Below, piece after piece: positions 1 to 10,753 of a DNA stretch of 64,000 nt. The stretch spans positions 62,001 to 126,000 of the forward strand of contig NZ_JTHP01000007.1 in the NCBI RefSeq assembly GCF_000943545.1, written 5' to 3'. The DNA comes from Paenibacillus terrae (GTDB lineage Bacteria > Bacillota > Bacilli > Paenibacillales > Paenibacillaceae). Both the position numbers and the translations under genes were made by a program. How positions within the stretch are numbered: the first letter of the stretch is position 1; every line of letters begins with the position of its first letter. A model generated the notes under the pieces. It was not told where the DNA came from, made no database searches, and saw only the letters and a program-made list of their open reading frames with translations.

Positions 1-7
1 GCATCCA

Positions 8-706
8 TCAGTAAGCATCCTTGGAGAACAGCATTTTAATGCCTGTTTTCATGATGATTTTCAGATCGAGCCACGTATTGCGAACATGAATATACTTCAA
101 ATCCATTTGCACCATTTCTTCGAAGCCTACACTGTTACGTGCGCTCACCTGCCAGTAGCCGGTACATCCCGGTGTGACAATCAGGCGTTGCTTGTCATAA
201 TCGGAGTATTGCTCAACCTCGCTCGGCAATGGCGGACGCGGACCCACTAATGTCATGTCCCCGACCAGCACATTCCACAGCTGCGGAATCTCATCAATAC
301 TCGTCTTGCGCAAAAAACTGCCAATCTTCGTAATCCGCGGATCGTTTTTAATTTTGAACATGGCGCCGCTCACTTCATTCAGCTCCATCAAATCCTTTTT
401 CAGCTCCTCGGCATTGGACACCATCGAACGGAATTTATACATGTTGAATAGCTTCTCGTTCTTGCCCACCCGAGTTTGCTTGAAAAACACGCTTCCCTTC
501 GGATCCTCGAGCTTGATCAAAACACCCACCACGATAAAAAGCGGCAGTAATACGATCAAACCCACAAAAGACAGCAACATGTCGAGGAATCGCTTGGTTA
601 CCAGGTAAGACGTTTTATCCTGAATTTGTGTATTTCCGTATGGCATGTAAAACGCTTTACCTGACATGACAGCCTCGCCGTCCTCCGGTAAATTTTCCAT
701 GCTCAT
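8..706 (-). CDS. Exopolysaccharide initiating sugar transferase (undecaprenyl-phosphate phosphotransferase)
   Basis: Bacterial sugar transferase of 232 aa. The family transfers a sugar-1-phosphate from a UDP-sugar to undecaprenyl phosphate on the inner membrane and so starts an exopolysaccharide repeat unit. One membrane helix at about residues 40-62 is followed by the cytosolic catalytic domain with KFRSMV, DEIPQLWNVL and GDMTLVGPRPP. The length fits the short single-helix WbaP/EpsL-type enzymes that lack the multi-helix N-terminal part. GAGGGGG lies 9 nt before the ATG. It is the fourth gene of the minus-strand EPS operon, after galU. Its TGA overlaps an ATG at position 8 (TGATG), so another EPS gene probably begins there and runs out of the window. 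The exact sugar is unknown. Confidence 0.9.
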   Translation of the reverse strand: MSMENLPEDGEAVMSGKAFYMPYGNTQIQDKTSYLVTKRFLDMLLSFVGLIVLLPLFIVVGVLIKLEDPKGSVFFKQTRVGKNEKLFNMYKFRSMVSNAEELKKDLMELNEVSGAMFKIKNDPRITKIGSFLRKTSIDEIPQLWNVLVGDMTLVGPRPPLPSEVEQYSDYDKQRLIVTPGCTGYWQVSARNSVGFEEMVQMDLKYIHVRNTWLDLKIIMKTGIKMLFSKDAY

Positions 707-722
707 GCTGACGTGCCCCCTC

Positions 723-1616
723 TCAACCTGCCGTGGTTGCTTTCTCGGTCTTTTTCAGCCACTCGTGCATGGCCTCTATAACCGGATACTTCAAATCATC
801 GCTAGCGAGTGCAAATTCAAGTGTGGTCAAAATATAACCAAGACGCTCGCCCACGTCATAACGTGTTCCTTCAAAGTCATAGGCGTACACGCGCTCACTT
901 TGATTCAGCTTTTGGATGGCATCGGTCAACTGAATTTCGCCGCCCGCCCCTTTTTCCTGAAGATCGAGATATTTGAAAATTTTCGGTGAGAATACATAAC
1001 GGCCCATAATAGCCAGATCGGAAGGCGCAGTGCCCGGAGCCGGTTTTTCTATAAAATTGTTTACCCGGTACAGGCGTCCGTCCTGTTGATCCGGTTCAAT
1101 GATGCCGTAGCGGTTTGTGAACTCCTGCGGTACCCGTTGTACACCAATGACGGAATTTTGAGTTTCCTCATACTGATCCATCAGCTGACGCAGGCAAGGC
1201 TTCTGACCTGTTACGATATCATCGCCCAATAGTACGCCGAACGGCTCGTCCCCGATAAAGCGTCTTGCGCACCATACCGCATGTCCCAGACCTTTGGGTT
1301 CTTTCTGGCGAATGTAGTGAATTTCTACTCCTGAAGAACGCTGTACCTCTTCCAGAAGCTTCAGCTTGCCGTCCTCGAGCAGTTTCGATTCCAGCTCAAA
1401 TGCGTTGTCAAAGTGATCCTCAATAGCACGCTTGCCTTTGCCCGTTACAATAATAATGTCCTCAATACCGGAAGCAATCGCTTCTTCCACGATATATTGA
1501 ATCGTGGGCTTATTGATAATCGGAAGCATTTCCTTAGGCATTGCTTTGGTCGCAGGAAGGAAGCGCGTACCCAACCCCGCTGCTGGAATAATGGCCTTTT
1601 TCACTCTTTTCGTCAT
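723..1616 (-). CDS. galU: UTP--glucose-1-phosphate uridylyltransferase
   Basis: Makes UDP-glucose from UTP and glucose-1-phosphate, the donor for exopolysaccharide and glycolipid synthesis. The N-terminus carries the nucleotidyltransferase signature [20 protein letters not shown], then [11 protein letters not shown], and later [16 protein letters not shown] and IEKP, in the usual GalU/GtaB order and length (297 aa). AAGGAG lies 10 nt before the ATG at 1616. A more upstream ATG at 1625 is only 1 nt from it and is unlikely to be used. The gene lies between the BY-kinase and the sugar transferase, so its product feeds this EPS pathway directly. Confidence 0.95.
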   Translation of the reverse strand: MTKRVKKAIIPAAGLGTRFLPATKAMPKEMLPIINKPTIQYIVEEAIASGIEDIIIVTGKGKRAIEDHFDNAFELESKLLEDGKLKLLEEVQRSSGVEIHYIRQKEPKGLGHAVWCARRFIGDEPFGVLLGDDIVTGQKPCLRQLMDQYEETQNSVIGVQRVPQEFTNRYGIIEPDQQDGRLYRVNNFIEKPAPGTAPSDLAIMGRYVFSPKIFKYLDLQEKGAGGEIQLTDAIQKLNQSERVYAYDFEGTRYDVGERLGYILTTLEFALASDDLKYPVIEAMHEWLKKTEKATTAG

Positions 1617-1655
1617 CGCACTCATTCTCCTTGCTTCATCGAATTTTGGTGTTGC

Positions 1656-2294
1656 TTACTTCACCTGATTCATCACAATTCCAACCAGTGTCGCACCGGC
1701 CTGATCCATGAGTTGCTTTGTTTTGCGTAAATCTTCCCGTTTGGTCCGGGCGTGTCTGGCGACGAGAATCACGCCATCCGTCATGCTTGCGACCAGGCGG
1801 GCATCCGTATAATTCAGCGCCGGAGCCGAGTCGAGCAATATGATGTCATATTCGCGTTTTAGCCCTTCCAGCAGCTCCACCATGCGTTCACTGCCGAGCA
1901 GATCAGCCGCGTTGTACAAGGTGTCTCCGCCGGGAATAATAGACAGCTCCGGCACGCCATGCCTGACGATGGACTTGGAAGAAGCTCCACCGCGCAAATA
2001 AGCCGATAACCCCCCGGTATTCTCCAATCCAAATATCTCGTGCAACGCTGGTGTATGGAGATTGCAATCCACCAGAGCCACCTTCTTGCCTTCTTGTGCA
2101 AAGGAAACGCCGATGTTGGCGAGCAGCGTTGTTTTGCCTGCTCCGCTCTCTGGCGAGGTCAGCAGCAGAACCGTCCCGCGGTCCGTCTGCCCGATGACCT
2201 GCTGCCGGATGTATGTACGGAGGGATCGGAATGATTCCGATACATACGATGAAGGATTGCTTTCTGTAATCAACATGTCATTCAATCGCAGCAT
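1656..2294 (-). CDS. CpsD/CapB-type tyrosine kinase (BY-kinase)
   Basis: Cytosolic ATPase partner of the chain-length modulator. The family autophosphorylates on C-terminal tyrosines and controls polysaccharide polymer length and export. Walker A is SPESGAGKTTLL, Walker A' is VALVDCNLHTP, Walker B is IILLDSAP. The start (GGGGAG, 7 nt, ATG) lies inside the last 17 nt of the modulator gene, so the two are translationally coupled. Odd: the protein (212 aa) stops at IVMNQVK, just after the ATPase fold, and lacks the C-terminal tyrosine cluster seen in B. subtilis PtkA/EpsB and S. pneumoniae CpsD. It may act as an ATPase switch, or it may phosphorylate other residues or proteins. Confidence 0.9.
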   Translation of the reverse strand: MLRLNDMLITESNPSSYVSESFRSLRTYIRQQVIGQTDRGTVLLLTSPESGAGKTTLLANIGVSFAQEGKKVALVDCNLHTPALHEIFGLENTGGLSAYLRGGASSKSIVRHGVPELSIIPGGDTLYNAADLLGSERMVELLEGLKREYDIILLDSAPALNYTDARLVASMTDGVILVARHARTKREDLRKTKQLMDQAGATLVGIVMNQVK

Positions 2295-3021
2295 ATTTAC
2301 GCTCCCCTACCCGTTCTTTGGAATTTCCGGCTGCGCCGTCGATGTCCTTCTTGCGAATGACCGGGATGGATGCAATCACCGGAATACCGATGTCCGCATC
2401 TGCCTCTTTTTCCGTGCGCAGCGTACCGTTGATGCTTTCCAGAAACACAATCGTGCCCAGCGCAATCATCAGCGATACGAGAAAGCTAATCGCAATATTC
2501 ATGAGCGGATTTCCATTGGTCGGGTCAGGATTGGCCCGCGGGTCCGCCTCATTCAAGATTTTCACATTATTCAATTCCATCAGTCCCGGAACTGTCTGCA
2601 CGAATTTCTGGGTTACCGCGTTGACAACAGCGGCGGCCTGTGGATAACTCCCTGCCTCAAACGTCAAGCCGATGACCTGACTTTTATCCGAGGTTTTGAC
2701 CTGTAGCTTTTCTGCCAGCTTTTGCTGCGTCAAGCCGAATTCGGGATGAGTCGTTACGACAGCCTCCATAATTTTGGGTGAAGTGAGAATTTGCTTGTAG
2801 CTTTCCACCAAATTAAGACTTGTGTTGACGTCGTTCAGATTGTTGCTCCCCTGCTTACCGGAAATATGGTTAACCAGCAGCTGACTTGAGGCGGAATAGA
2901 CCGGCTTCACGACATTGTCGCTCACAAAGTAAGTCGTTACGCATGAGAGAATGACAAAAATCGCAATCAGCCACAATCTTTTTTTGATTAGGACCAGATA
3001 ATCCAAAATGGTTTTCTCCAC
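2278..3021 (-). CDS. Wzz/YveK-type polysaccharide chain-length modulator
   Basis: Membrane adaptor of the BY-kinase, a polysaccharide co-polymerase that sets EPS chain length. One transmembrane helix lies near the N-terminus (LWLIAIFVILSCVTTYF) and one near the C-terminus (ISFLVSLMIALGTIVFLE). The loop between them is extracytoplasmic, the topology of the Wzz superfamily in Firmicutes, where modulator and kinase are separate chains. The start is taken as GTG at 3021, 6 nt after GGGAGG. The ATG at 3039 sits on the purine-rich ribosome binding region itself. First gene of the EPS operon; the next gene overlaps it. Confidence 0.9.
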   Translation of the reverse strand: MEKTILDYLVLIKKRLWLIAIFVILSCVTTYFVSDNVVKPVYSASSQLLVNHISGKQGSNNLNDVNTSLNLVESYKQILTSPKIMEAVVTTHPEFGLTQQKLAEKLQVKTSDKSQVIGLTFEAGSYPQAAAVVNAVTQKFVQTVPGLMELNNVKILNEADPRANPDPTNGNPLMNIAISFLVSLMIALGTIVFLESINGTLRTEKEADADIGIPVIASIPVIRKKDIDGAAGNSKERVGERKYAAIE

Positions 3022-3132
3022 AAAAATCCTCCCTCCCATACAATTTCTCTTCTTATTTTATTGTAACAAGCTGCTGTGGGAACGACATGGAACCGGACGG
3101 CACTTTCTCCATCACTACAGGGGGATGAGATT

Positions 3133-3165
3133 GTATACTTTTGGCTACGGCATGGTATACTTTTG
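3133..3165. promoter_or_regulatory. Paired direct repeats upstream of the EPS operon
   Basis: GTATACTTTTG occurs twice, at 3133-3143 and 3155-3165. The starts are 22 bp apart, about two helical turns. They lie about 110 nt upstream of the first EPS gene and within the only intergenic space that can hold its promoter. Such spacing suits a dimer or two dimers of a response regulator. The LuxR-type regulator at 3336-3977 is the obvious candidate, but that link is inference. A TATACA/TATACT -10 may overlap the repeats; I cannot assign a clear -35. Confidence 0.5.
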
Positions 3166-3199
3166 TACCAGTCTTTGTTGATTATGGAAAAATAAATCG

Positions 3200-3242
3200 A
3201 AAAAAAGCCCCAAAACCACCGAGGCTGGTGATTTTGAGGCTT
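3200..3242 (-). terminator. Intrinsic terminator after the response-regulator gene
   Basis: On the minus strand the stem AAGCC-CAAAA-CACC pairs across a 6-nt loop with GGTG-TTTTG-GGCTT and is followed by a run of T. It ends the sensor-kinase/regulator unit and insulates the EPS promoter region from it. Confidence 0.8.
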
Positions 3243-3335
3243 CTTCTGTTACTCGCTATATAAACTGAACTGGAAAGCTACATGGGCGCACTTGTCCAGT
3301 CGGACATGCTTTCCATCGCCACCGCCTTCAGCGTA

Positions 3336-3977
3336 TCACACGCTAGATGTTCTTGGCTCGTACTTCGCCAGACCAATCGCATTGGCATACAACGCTGCCT
3401 GCGTACGATCCGCCAGCCGCAGCTTGGCCAAAATCTGACTGACATGCTTTTTGACCGTAAATTCGCTGATGAATAACCGGGATGCAATTTCGCGGTTGCA
3501 GGCTCCCTGTCCCAGCTCGACCAATACTTCCTTTTCCTTCGGTGTCAGGTCGTCTGTCAGATTGCCCGCATCCTCCCGCAGCTTGTTCTCCAGAATAGCA
3601 GGATCATAATATTTGCGTCCTTTGTTGACAAGATGAATCGCGTAAATTAGTTCCTCAGGCAAAGCCTCCTTGAGTACGTAGCCGTCCACAGAAGCTTCCT
3701 CCGCTTTTAGGAAGTCTTCTCGTGTGGCCGAGGATGTCAGCAAAATAAATTTGCTTCTGAACCCGCGTCCGCGTGCTATTTTGATAATATCCAGGCCTGA
3801 TTCGTCGGCGAGTTTCAAGTCCAGCAGCACCAGGTCTGGATCCGTTTCCTCGATAACCACAAGTGCTTCCTGTTGATTCTGGGCCTCTCCCGCAAACTGA
3901 ACATTGGGCTGCATGGATATAACCGCAGCGAGTCCTTTCCGTACTAAAGGATGATCATCGACAATGACAATTTTCAT
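3336..3977 (-). CDS. NarL/LuxR-family response regulator
   Basis: Two-domain transcription factor of 213 aa. The receiver begins MKIVIVDDHPLVRKGL with the phosphorylation site Asp53 in LVLLDLKL and the conserved Lys in VLKEA. A LuxR-type helix-turn-helix follows at about residues 145-205 (LTPKEKEVL, NREIASRLFISEFTVKKHVS). AGGAGG lies 8 nt before the ATG. It lies 215 nt downstream of the histidine kinase gene on the same strand; a 116-bp repeat fills most of that gap. The downstream EPS operon is a plausible target by position only. Confidence 0.93.
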   Translation of the reverse strand: MKIVIVDDHPLVRKGLAAVISMQPNVQFAGEAQNQQEALVVIEETDPDLVLLDLKLADESGLDIIKIARGRGFRSKFILLTSSATREDFLKAEEASVDGYVLKEALPEELIYAIHLVNKGRKYYDPAILENKLREDAGNLTDDLTPKEKEVLVELGQGACNREIASRLFISEFTVKKHVSQILAKLRLADRTQAALYANAIGLAKYEPRTSSV

Positions 3978-4075
3978 GATTCGGCCTCCTGTCTACAGTT
4001 CAGGATTTGCATAATCCCTATGTATCCGATTGTTACCGCAGATTTTGTATTGCAGGATGTTCACACATCTTTATC

Positions 4076-4191
4076 AGCATTTTGCATAATTCCATTCTCA
4101 ACGCTCGAAAGTACAATATATAGACGAACTAAACCGTTTCGATCTATATATTGCTGATTTGAAATCGCTCTTGGGATTGATGCAAAATGCT
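4076..4191. repeat. 116-bp palindromic repeat, copy A1
   Basis: Imperfect palindrome bounded by AGCATTTTGCAT and ATGCAAAATGCT. A central hairpin has perfect arms CAATATATAGA / TCTATATATTG. Copies at 16732-16847 and 22645-22760 have the same length and nearly the same sequence; diverged copies lie at 41880-41995 and 43210-43325. This copy ends 1 nt from the stop codon of the histidine kinase gene and separates it from the regulator gene. Confidence 0.9.
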
Positions 4192-4192
4192 C

Positions 4193-5830
4193 TTATTCAT
4201 AAGCGTTTACTGGAATGGACAATCGGATCTGTGTTCCCTCTCCGATTCGACTTGAAATATCAAATTCACCTCCCATCGATTGAGCTAAATATTCCATATT
4301 CATCATGCCCAGGCCACTGCCTGCACTGACCACCTCACCTCCTGCAACCATTCTCGCCGTCTCGAATCCTACTCCGTCGTCATGAATAGACAATTTAATC
4401 ACTTGAGGCGTCAATTTTAACTTCACATCAATCCGCTTCGCCAATCCATGCCGGATTGCGTTACCTGCGGCTTCGGATATGATACGAAACAAAGCCTTTT
4501 GGTACAAGTACGGCAGTGAAAAATGATCCCCATGAATATCAAAATCAATCTGTACATGATTCAGCTTGGACAGCGTATGCAGATGGCTTTTCACTGTTCC
4601 TAACCAAGTCGGGCCCCCGCTCTTTTTCGAGCTTAAGCTATGAATGGCCCCTTTTAGCTCTCTCACTGCCTGATTAGCGGATTGCTGAATCAGCTCAATT
4701 TGTTCCTCCACCTGCTCCTTGGACTGATCATGCCATGTCTGCCGAAGTGAATGCGTCGCGTACACAATGCCAAAAAGACTTTGTGATACATTATCATGCA
4801 TTTCATTCGCAATCCGGTTCTGCTCATTTGTCACAATCAACTGATTTTCGATACGTTCCAGCTCATAGCGCTCCAAAAACACGGCGCTCAGCTCAGCGAG
4901 GAATATCAGTTGCTGCACGAGCCAGCGTCTTCCCGTCAGACTTTGATCCGGGCCCAGTTTAAGTCCGATGGTCGCTACAAAACGAGTCGTCATCGGTACC
5001 GTGATCATGAGAAAATCGCCCCATTCCGGCAGATGCCTGAAAAACGGCTCCCGCTCTTCCCTGAATTCCTCACGATAATTCTCCAGCTCCTCGAATAGCT
5101 GCTCCTCTTCCTCCACCGTCCAACCTGTCTGACTGCTCTCCGGCGCATCCTCCTCCTGACTGTCCAACCAGAAAAACGCGCGGCTCTGCTTCGTCAGCTT
5201 AACCGTGTAGTCCGAGATGACCTGCCCCAGATTTAATGCCTCGTTGTGGCTAGTCGTCTCCATGATGTGGTAAATCGACTTAATATGTTCCATCGTCTCA
5301 TTAGCTTGCTCCTTCGCCATCTTCAACTCATTCTTCATGACACCGATCACCTGCATGGCCATCGTGGTCACAATCAGCACCAGAAATAAATTCGCATTTT
5401 GTAACACCATATCCCACAAAAAATATTGACCAGGTGTAAAAAAGATATAACAAAATGTGAGTACCAAGCCGATATAGGAAAGAAGGAGCGTCCAACTGTA
5501 CCTCATAGAAAGATGAGCACAAGCCACCAACATAGGGGTAATCACATACCATTTGAACGGACTATCCATCCCTCCCGTCGGGAGCAGCAACAAAATGATC
5601 CCTGCGGTTTCCAGAGCAATGCAACATTTCAGTACCATATCATGAAGTCTGTACTTGCGGTAAATCCACGTAAATAATGTAACAGATAAAAAAAGAAACA
5701 CAATAAGTAATAACTTCTGCCACGCAATTAATCTGGATGATTCGAACAGAAAAACAAGCGACGTTAAAGATAGTGATACATACCGGTACAAAAAAATCAT
5801 TTGGTCTTCTGCTGACTTCTTCAACTTCAT
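4193..5830 (-). CDS. Membrane sensor histidine kinase (HisKA_3 / NarL type)
   Basis: Sensor kinase of 545 aa. About six hydrophobic helices fill residues 10-165 with almost no extracellular domain. A cytosolic linker follows, then the HisKA_3 dimerisation domain with the phospho-accepting His in NEMHDNVSQSLFGI (about residue 340), and the ATPase domain with N-box FRIISEAAGNAIRHG, HDDGVGF and GSGLGMMNMEYLA. The architecture resembles intramembrane-sensing kinases such as LiaS or DesK, but the signal is unknown. It pairs with the regulator downstream. The gene ends directly against a 116-bp repeat. Confidence 0.92.
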   Translation of the reverse strand: MKLKKSAEDQMIFLYRYVSLSLTSLVFLFESSRLIAWQKLLLIVFLFLSVTLFTWIYRKYRLHDMVLKCCIALETAGIILLLLPTGGMDSPFKWYVITPMLVACAHLSMRYSWTLLLSYIGLVLTFCYIFFTPGQYFLWDMVLQNANLFLVLIVTTMAMQVIGVMKNELKMAKEQANETMEHIKSIYHIMETTSHNEALNLGQVISDYTVKLTKQSRAFFWLDSQEEDAPESSQTGWTVEEEEQLFEELENYREEFREEREPFFRHLPEWGDFLMITVPMTTRFVATIGLKLGPDQSLTGRRWLVQQLIFLAELSAVFLERYELERIENQLIVTNEQNRIANEMHDNVSQSLFGIVYATHSLRQTWHDQSKEQVEEQIELIQQSANQAVRELKGAIHSLSSKKSGGPTWLGTVKSHLHTLSKLNHVQIDFDIHGDHFSLPYLYQKALFRIISEAAGNAIRHGLAKRIDVKLKLTPQVIKLSIHDDGVGFETARMVAGGEVVSAGSGLGMMNMEYLAQSMGGEFDISSRIGEGTQIRLSIPVNAYE

Positions 5831-6070
5831 CCTGTCACCCTATTCTGTGTTTTGAAGTGACGATGGGCATATTAGAGTTGCTTGTGTACTCTAAAAAAAT
5901 CATAACCAATCCAAAAATAAATAACAAGACATAAACTCTAACGTAAACGGTTACATTCCAAAAAAATGACACTTTTTATAACATATTTACCGTTTCAGGA
6001 AAACATTTTGGGGGTAATGTCAGAAACTATAACGTTTGTCAAGGACATAAATCATGTTTTCTAAAGAACT

Positions 6071-6131
6071 AAAAAAGGGACTTGCTGGTATTACCGTGAT
6101 CTTAACAACGGTATTCAGCAAGTCCTTTTTT
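6071..6131. terminator. Bidirectional intrinsic terminator
   Basis: GGACTTGCTG and CAGCAAGTCC form a 10-bp stem with an inner TACCGT/ACGGTA stem and are flanked by A6 on the left and T6 on the right. It can end glutamate synthase transcription on the minus strand and would also stop anything arriving on the plus strand. Confidence 0.88.
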
Positions 6132-6154
6132 AGTGAATTTGGTGAGGGGCTACA

Positions 6155-9100
6155 TTAACCCCCGGCACGCGCCAGTTCACGCATATTGGCTTCAAATGCA
6201 GCCAGCAGAGCCTCATCCCCGCTCAAACCGGTCGCCTCTTCTTTTTGTATCTGTTCAACCATACGCTTGTAATCCTTTGGAATCACCCGTACAAACTGCT
6301 GAATCGCAGTCTGCCAGTCATCCAAAATACGTTGTCCCGCTTCGCTGCCTGTGTACGTGACATGGCGTTGAATCAGACCGCGCAGATCCGCTGCTTCCGC
6401 AGGGTCTTCCACGCCTTCCAGCAACACCATTTCCAGGTTACAACGGCTCAGAAACATCCCCTGAGGGTCATAGACGTATGCAATGCCTCCAGACATCCCG
6501 GCTCCAAAATTCCGTCCAGTCTCGCCCAGTACAGCTACACGTCCGCCTGTCATATACTCACAGCCATGATTGCCGACACCCTCGACGACGATACGTGCGC
6601 CGGAGTTCCGAACGGCAAAGCGCTCCCCTGCAATTCCACTAATATAAGCTTCCCCGCTAGTCGCTCCATACAAAGCCGTATTTCCGATAATAATGTTCTC
6701 TTCCGCCTTAAAGGTCGCTTTGTGAGATTTCTTCACAATAACCTTACCACCGGATAGCCCTTTACCTACATAGTCATTGCTATCGCCTTCAACGCTCAGC
6801 GTGATACCTTTCGGAATAAACGCCCCGAAGCTCTGACCTGCTGATCCGATGAAGTTAAAGCGAATCGTATCCTCAGGCAAACCCTCCGCTCCGTACTTGC
6901 GGGTGACCTCGCTGCCCAGAATCGTACCTACGGCCCGATTCACGTTCGTTATAGGCATGGTAGCCTCTACAGCTGTTCCGTTCTCCAACGCCCCGGCAGC
7001 CATCGGTACGAGCTTCTGCATATCGAGCGTTTCTTCCAGCCCGTGGTTTTGGCGTTGTACGCGGTAACGTACACTACCGTCTTCCAGTTCAGGAACATGC
7101 AGCAACAAGCTCAGATCGACGCCTTTCTTCTTCCAGTGCGAATCGGCGTTCACGGTATCCAGACAGTCCGTACGTCCGATCATTTCCTGAATCGTGCGGA
7201 AGCCCAGCTCCGCCATAATTTCGCGGACATCTTCTGCGATGAAACGCATAAAATTCACCACATGGGCAGGATCGCCCATATAATTTTTGCGCAGCTCCGG
7301 ATTCTGTGTAGCCACACCAACCGGACAGGTGTCCATTTGGCAAACCCGCATCATAATACAGCCTAACGCCACAAGCGGCGCTGTAGAGAAGCCGTATTCT
7401 TCCGCGCCCAGCAGAGCAGCTACCACCAAATCGCGGCCGGACAGCATCTTGCCGTCTGTCTCCAGCACCACGCGGTCGCGCAAATTGTTCAGCATCAGCG
7501 TCTGATGTGTCTCGGCCAGGCCCAGCTCCCAAGGCATACCCGCATGGCGGATGGAGCCTTGCGGAGAAGCGCCCGTACCGCCGTCATAGCCGCTGACCAG
7601 AATAATGTCAGCGCGGCCTTTAGCCACTCCTGTTGCAATCGTACCTACGCCTACCTCCGACACCAGCTTCACGTTAATGTCAGCACGCGGATTGGCGTTT
7701 TTGAGATCGTAGATCAGCTCTGCCAAATCCTCGATAGAATAAATATCGTGATGCGGCGGCGGCGAAATCAGTCCCACGCCCGGCGTAGAACCACGCACCT
7801 CAGCCACCCAAGGATAAACCTTGCGTCCTGGCAGCTGTCCGCCTTCGCCCGGCTTCGCGCCTTGCGCCATTTTAATCTGAATTTCGTCGGCGTTCACCAA
7901 ATAATTCGACGTTACACCAAATCGGCCTGATGCCACCTGCTTGATCGAGCTGCGGCGAGAATCGCCATTGGCATCCGGAATGAAACGTGCAGGGTTTTCC
8001 CCACCTTCACCGGTGTTGCTCTTACCGCCGATACGGTTCATCGCGATCGCCATATCCTCATGCGCTTCCTGACTGATTGAGCCGAAGGACATAGCTCCCG
8101 TCTTAAAACGACGCATAATCGATGCAGCGGATTCCACTTCTTCCAGTGGCACAGACTTACCCGCAGGCTTCAACTGAAGCATGGAGCGGATCGTCAAATG
8201 CTGTTCAGTTTCACCCTGCACCAGCTTGGCGTATTTCTTGTACAGCTTGTAGTCTCCCGAGCGAACCGACTGCTGGAGCAAATGTACCGTCTGCGGATTA
8301 AACAAATGCTCTTCCCCATCGTTGCGCCATTGATATTCGCCGCCTGAATCCAGCACCTTGTCGTTGCCGTCCTTGTCAGTAAAAGCACGATTGTGGTGAG
8401 CCAGCGCTTCCACCGTGACTTCCTCCAAACCGATACCACCAATGCGGGAAGGTGTCCAGGTGAAGTAGCGATCAACGAAATCCTGTTTGAGACCTACGGC
8501 CTCAAAAATTTGTGCTCCACGGTACGACTGAATCGTGGAAATACCCATTTTGGACAATATTTTAACGACACCCTTGGTAGCTGCTTTAATATAATTTTTA
8601 ATTGCTTTTTCATGCGAGACACCGCGCAGCAAGCCCTGCTGAATCATGACATCCAGCGTTTCGAAAGCCAGATACGGATTAACCGCACTCACGCCGTAAC
8701 CAAGCAACACCGCATAATGATGAATATCTCTCGGCTCTCCGGACTCCAGCAAAATACTTACACGTGTGCGTGTACCCTGCTTGATCAAGTGGTGATGCAG
8801 GCTGGAGACAGCCAGCAACGCCGGAATGGCCGCATTCTCAGCATCCACGCCACGGTCGGACAGAATCAGGATGTTATGACCCTTGTCAATGACACGGTCA
8901 GCAGCCTCAAACAGTCCTTCGAGTGCCTTACGCAGTCCTTCTGCGCCTTCCTTCGCTTCAAAGAAGATCGGAATCGTCATCGACTTGAAGCCTGGACGGT
9001 GTACATGACGAATTTTGGCAAATTCCTCATTCGACAGCACCGGTGAATCCAGACGAATCTGACGACAGCTTTCCGGCTCAGGATGCAGCAAATTGCGCTC

Positions 9101-10753
9101 AGGTCCAATCGTAGTTGCCGTGGACGTTACAATCTCTTCCCGAATGGCATCAATCGGCGGATTCGTGACTTGAGCAAACATCTGTTTAAAATAGTTGTAC
9201 AAACGTTGCGGACGGTCAGACAGCACCGCCAATGGAGCATCATATCCCATCGAGCCAATCGGTTCCGCACCTGTGAGCGCCATCGGCTCTAGAATCTTGC
9301 GCAGTTCTTCAAACGTATATCCAAAAGCCAGCTGAAGCTGGTTTACATTCTCATGCTTCGGCTCCGGCTGCTCCAGAGCTTCCGGCAGCTCATCCAGATT
9401 GACCAGATGCTCATCCAGCCATTCCTCATAAGGTTCCTCGGAAGCGATACGCTCCTTCAACTCTTCGTCAGAAATGATGCGGCCCTCCTTGGTATCGACC
9501 AGCAGCATCCGTCCCGGACGGAGACGATCCTTGTAGAGTACATTTTCAGGAGCGATATCCAGTACACCTGCTTCTGAAGACAGGGCGATCAGGTCATCCT
9601 TGGTCACATAGTAACGCGCAGGACGCAGACCGTTGCGGTCTAGAATTGCCCCGATCTGCACACCATCCGTAAACGCCATCGCAGCCGGTCCATCCCAAGG
9701 CTCCATCATCGTACTGTGATACTCATAAAATGCCCGCTTCTTCGGGTCCATCGTCTCATGCTTGTTCCAAGGCTCCGGCACCATCATCATGGCTACATGA
9801 GGAAGGGAACGTCCACTCAGATACAGGAATTCAAGCGTATTATCAAACATGGCTGTATCGGAACCATCCGGGTTAATGACCGGTTTTACCTTGCCGATAT
9901 CTTCGCCAAACGCTTCACTTTCAAACTGGGCCTGACGTGCATGCATCCAGTTCACGTTACCACGCATCGTGTTAATTTCACCGTTGTGAATCATAAAACG
10001 ATAAGGATGCGCACGATCCCAGCTCGGGAACGTGTTCGTACTGAAACGGGAATGGATCAGCGCGATTGCCGAAGTCACCCGCTCATCCTGCAAATCCAGA
10101 TAAAATTGTCCTACCTGCTCGGTTGTAAGCATTCCTTTGTATACAACCTTACGGCATGACAAACTCGGGATATAAAACGACTCACGGTTCTGGTCCTCTT
10201 CGTTATAGCGAATGGCAAGCTCCGCCCGTTTGCGAATAACATACAGTTTCCGTTCAAAGTCCAGCTCTTCCTTCAAATCGCTGCTGCGACCGATAAACAC
10301 CTGACGTACGCCCGGTTTGGCCGCTTTCGCCGATTTGCCCAGCATTTCGTCATAAGTCGGAACATCCCGGAAGCCCAGACAATTCTGGCCCTCATCTACG
10401 ATAATATCTCTCAGCTTCTGCTCATGAACTTCACGAACCTTCGGATCATTGGATACAAAAAGCATACCCACGCCGTAATGTCCGGCCTTTGGCAGCTTGA
10501 AGCCCAGTCGCTCCGCTTCCTCTTGGAAAAACAGATGCGGTACCTGAATCATGATCCCCGCTCCGTCACCGGAGTTCGGTTCACTTCCCTGACCGCCCCG
10601 ATGCTCCATATTTACGAGCATGGTCAAAGCCTGACTTACGATATCGTGCGATGGTTTTCCCTTGATGTGGGCAACAAAGCCCATGCCGCAGGCGTCTTTT
10701 TCGAATTGGGGATCGTATAATCCCTGTTTGGGTGGTAAACCTGTCTGTCTCAT
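6155..10753 (-). CDS. gltB: Glutamate synthase, large (alpha) subunit
   Basis: NADPH-type GOGAT large subunit of 1532 aa (called GltA in Bacillus). It converts glutamine and 2-oxoglutarate to two glutamates. Near the N-terminus is the glutamine amidotransferase nucleophile Cys in [10 protein letters not shown]. The central and FMN-binding synthase domains follow ([13 protein letters not shown]). The 3Fe-4S cysteines lie in [15 protein letters not shown], and a C-terminal GXGXG beta-helix carries [23 protein letters not shown] lies 9 nt before ATG 10753; a TTG three codons upstream abuts that site and is rejected. The small subunit gene gltD is not in the window, so it must be elsewhere. It is a single-gene unit between its own promoter and terminator. 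Confidence 0.97.
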   Translation of the reverse strand: MRQTGLPPKQGLYDPQFEKDACGMGFVAHIKGKPSHDIVSQALTMLVNMEHRGGQGSEPNSGDGAGIMIQVPHLFFQEEAERLGFKLPKAGHYGVGMLFVSNDPKVREVHEQKLRDIIVDEGQNCLGFRDVPTYDEMLGKSAKAAKPGVRQVFIGRSSDLKEELDFERKLYVIRKRAELAIRYNEEDQNRESFYIPSLSCRKVVYKGMLTTEQVGQFYLDLQDERVTSAIALIHSRFSTNTFPSWDRAHPYRFMIHNGEINTMRGNVNWMHARQAQFESEAFGEDIGKVKPVINPDGSDTAMFDNTLEFLYLSGRSLPHVAMMMVPEPWNKHETMDPKKRAFYEYHSTMMEPWDGPAAMAFTDGVQIGAILDRNGLRPARYYVTKDDLIALSSEAGVLDIAPENVLYKDRLRPGRMLLVDTKEGRIISDEELKERIASEEPYEEWLDEHLVNLDELPEALEQPEPKHENVNQLQLAFGYTFEELRKILEPMALTGAEPIGSMGYDAPLAVLSDRPQRLYNYFKQMFAQVTNPPIDAIREEIVTSTATTIGPERNLLHPEPESCRQIRLDSPVLSNEEFAKIRHVHRPGFKSMTIPIFFEAKEGAEGLRKALEGLFEAADRVIDKGHNILILSDRGVDAENAAIPALLAVSSLHHHLIKQGTRTRVSILLESGEPRDIHHYAVLLGYGVSAVNPYLAFETLDVMIQQGLLRGVSHEKAIKNYIKAATKGVVKILSKMGISTIQSYRGAQIFEAVGLKQDFVDRYFTWTPSRIGGIGLEEVTVEALAHHNRAFTDKDGNDKVLDSGGEYQWRNDGEEHLFNPQTVHLLQQSVRSGDYKLYKKYAKLVQGETEQHLTIRSMLQLKPAGKSVPLEEVESAASIMRRFKTGAMSFGSISQEAHEDMAIAMNRIGGKSNTGEGGENPARFIPDANGDSRRSSIKQVASGRFGVTSNYLVNADEIQIKMAQGAKPGEGGQLPGRKVYPWVAEVRGSTPGVGLISPPPHHDIYSIEDLAELIYDLKNANPRADINVKLVSEVGVGTIATGVAKGRADIILVSGYDGGTGASPQGSIRHAGMPWELGLAETHQTLMLNNLRDRVVLETDGKMLSGRDLVVAALLGAEEYGFSTAPLVALGCIMMRVCQMDTCPVGVATQNPELRKNYMGDPAHVVNFMRFIAEDVREIMAELGFRTIQEMIGRTDCLDTVNADSHWKKKGVDLSLLLHVPELEDGSVRYRVQRQNHGLEETLDMQKLVPMAAGALENGTAVEATMPITNVNRAVGTILGSEVTRKYGAEGLPEDTIRFNFIGSAGQSFGAFIPKGITLSVEGDSNDYVGKGLSGGKVIVKKSHKATFKAEENIIIGNTALYGATSGEAYISGIAGERFAVRNSGARIVVEGVGNHGCEYMTGGRVAVLGETGRNFGAGMSGGIAYVYDPQGMFLSRCNLEMVLLEGVEDPAEAADLRGLIQRHVTYTGSEAGQRILDDWQTAIQQFVRVIPKDYKRMVEQIQKEEATGLSGDEALLAAFEANMRELARAGG

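Noticed and set aside
2062..2706. Plus-strand frame of 214 codons across the EPS kinase and modulator genes
   Set aside because: Overlaps two well-supported genes on the other strand and has no recognisable domain.
8393..9046. Plus-strand frame of 217 codons inside glutamate synthase
   Set aside because: Antisense shadow of a strongly conserved enzyme.
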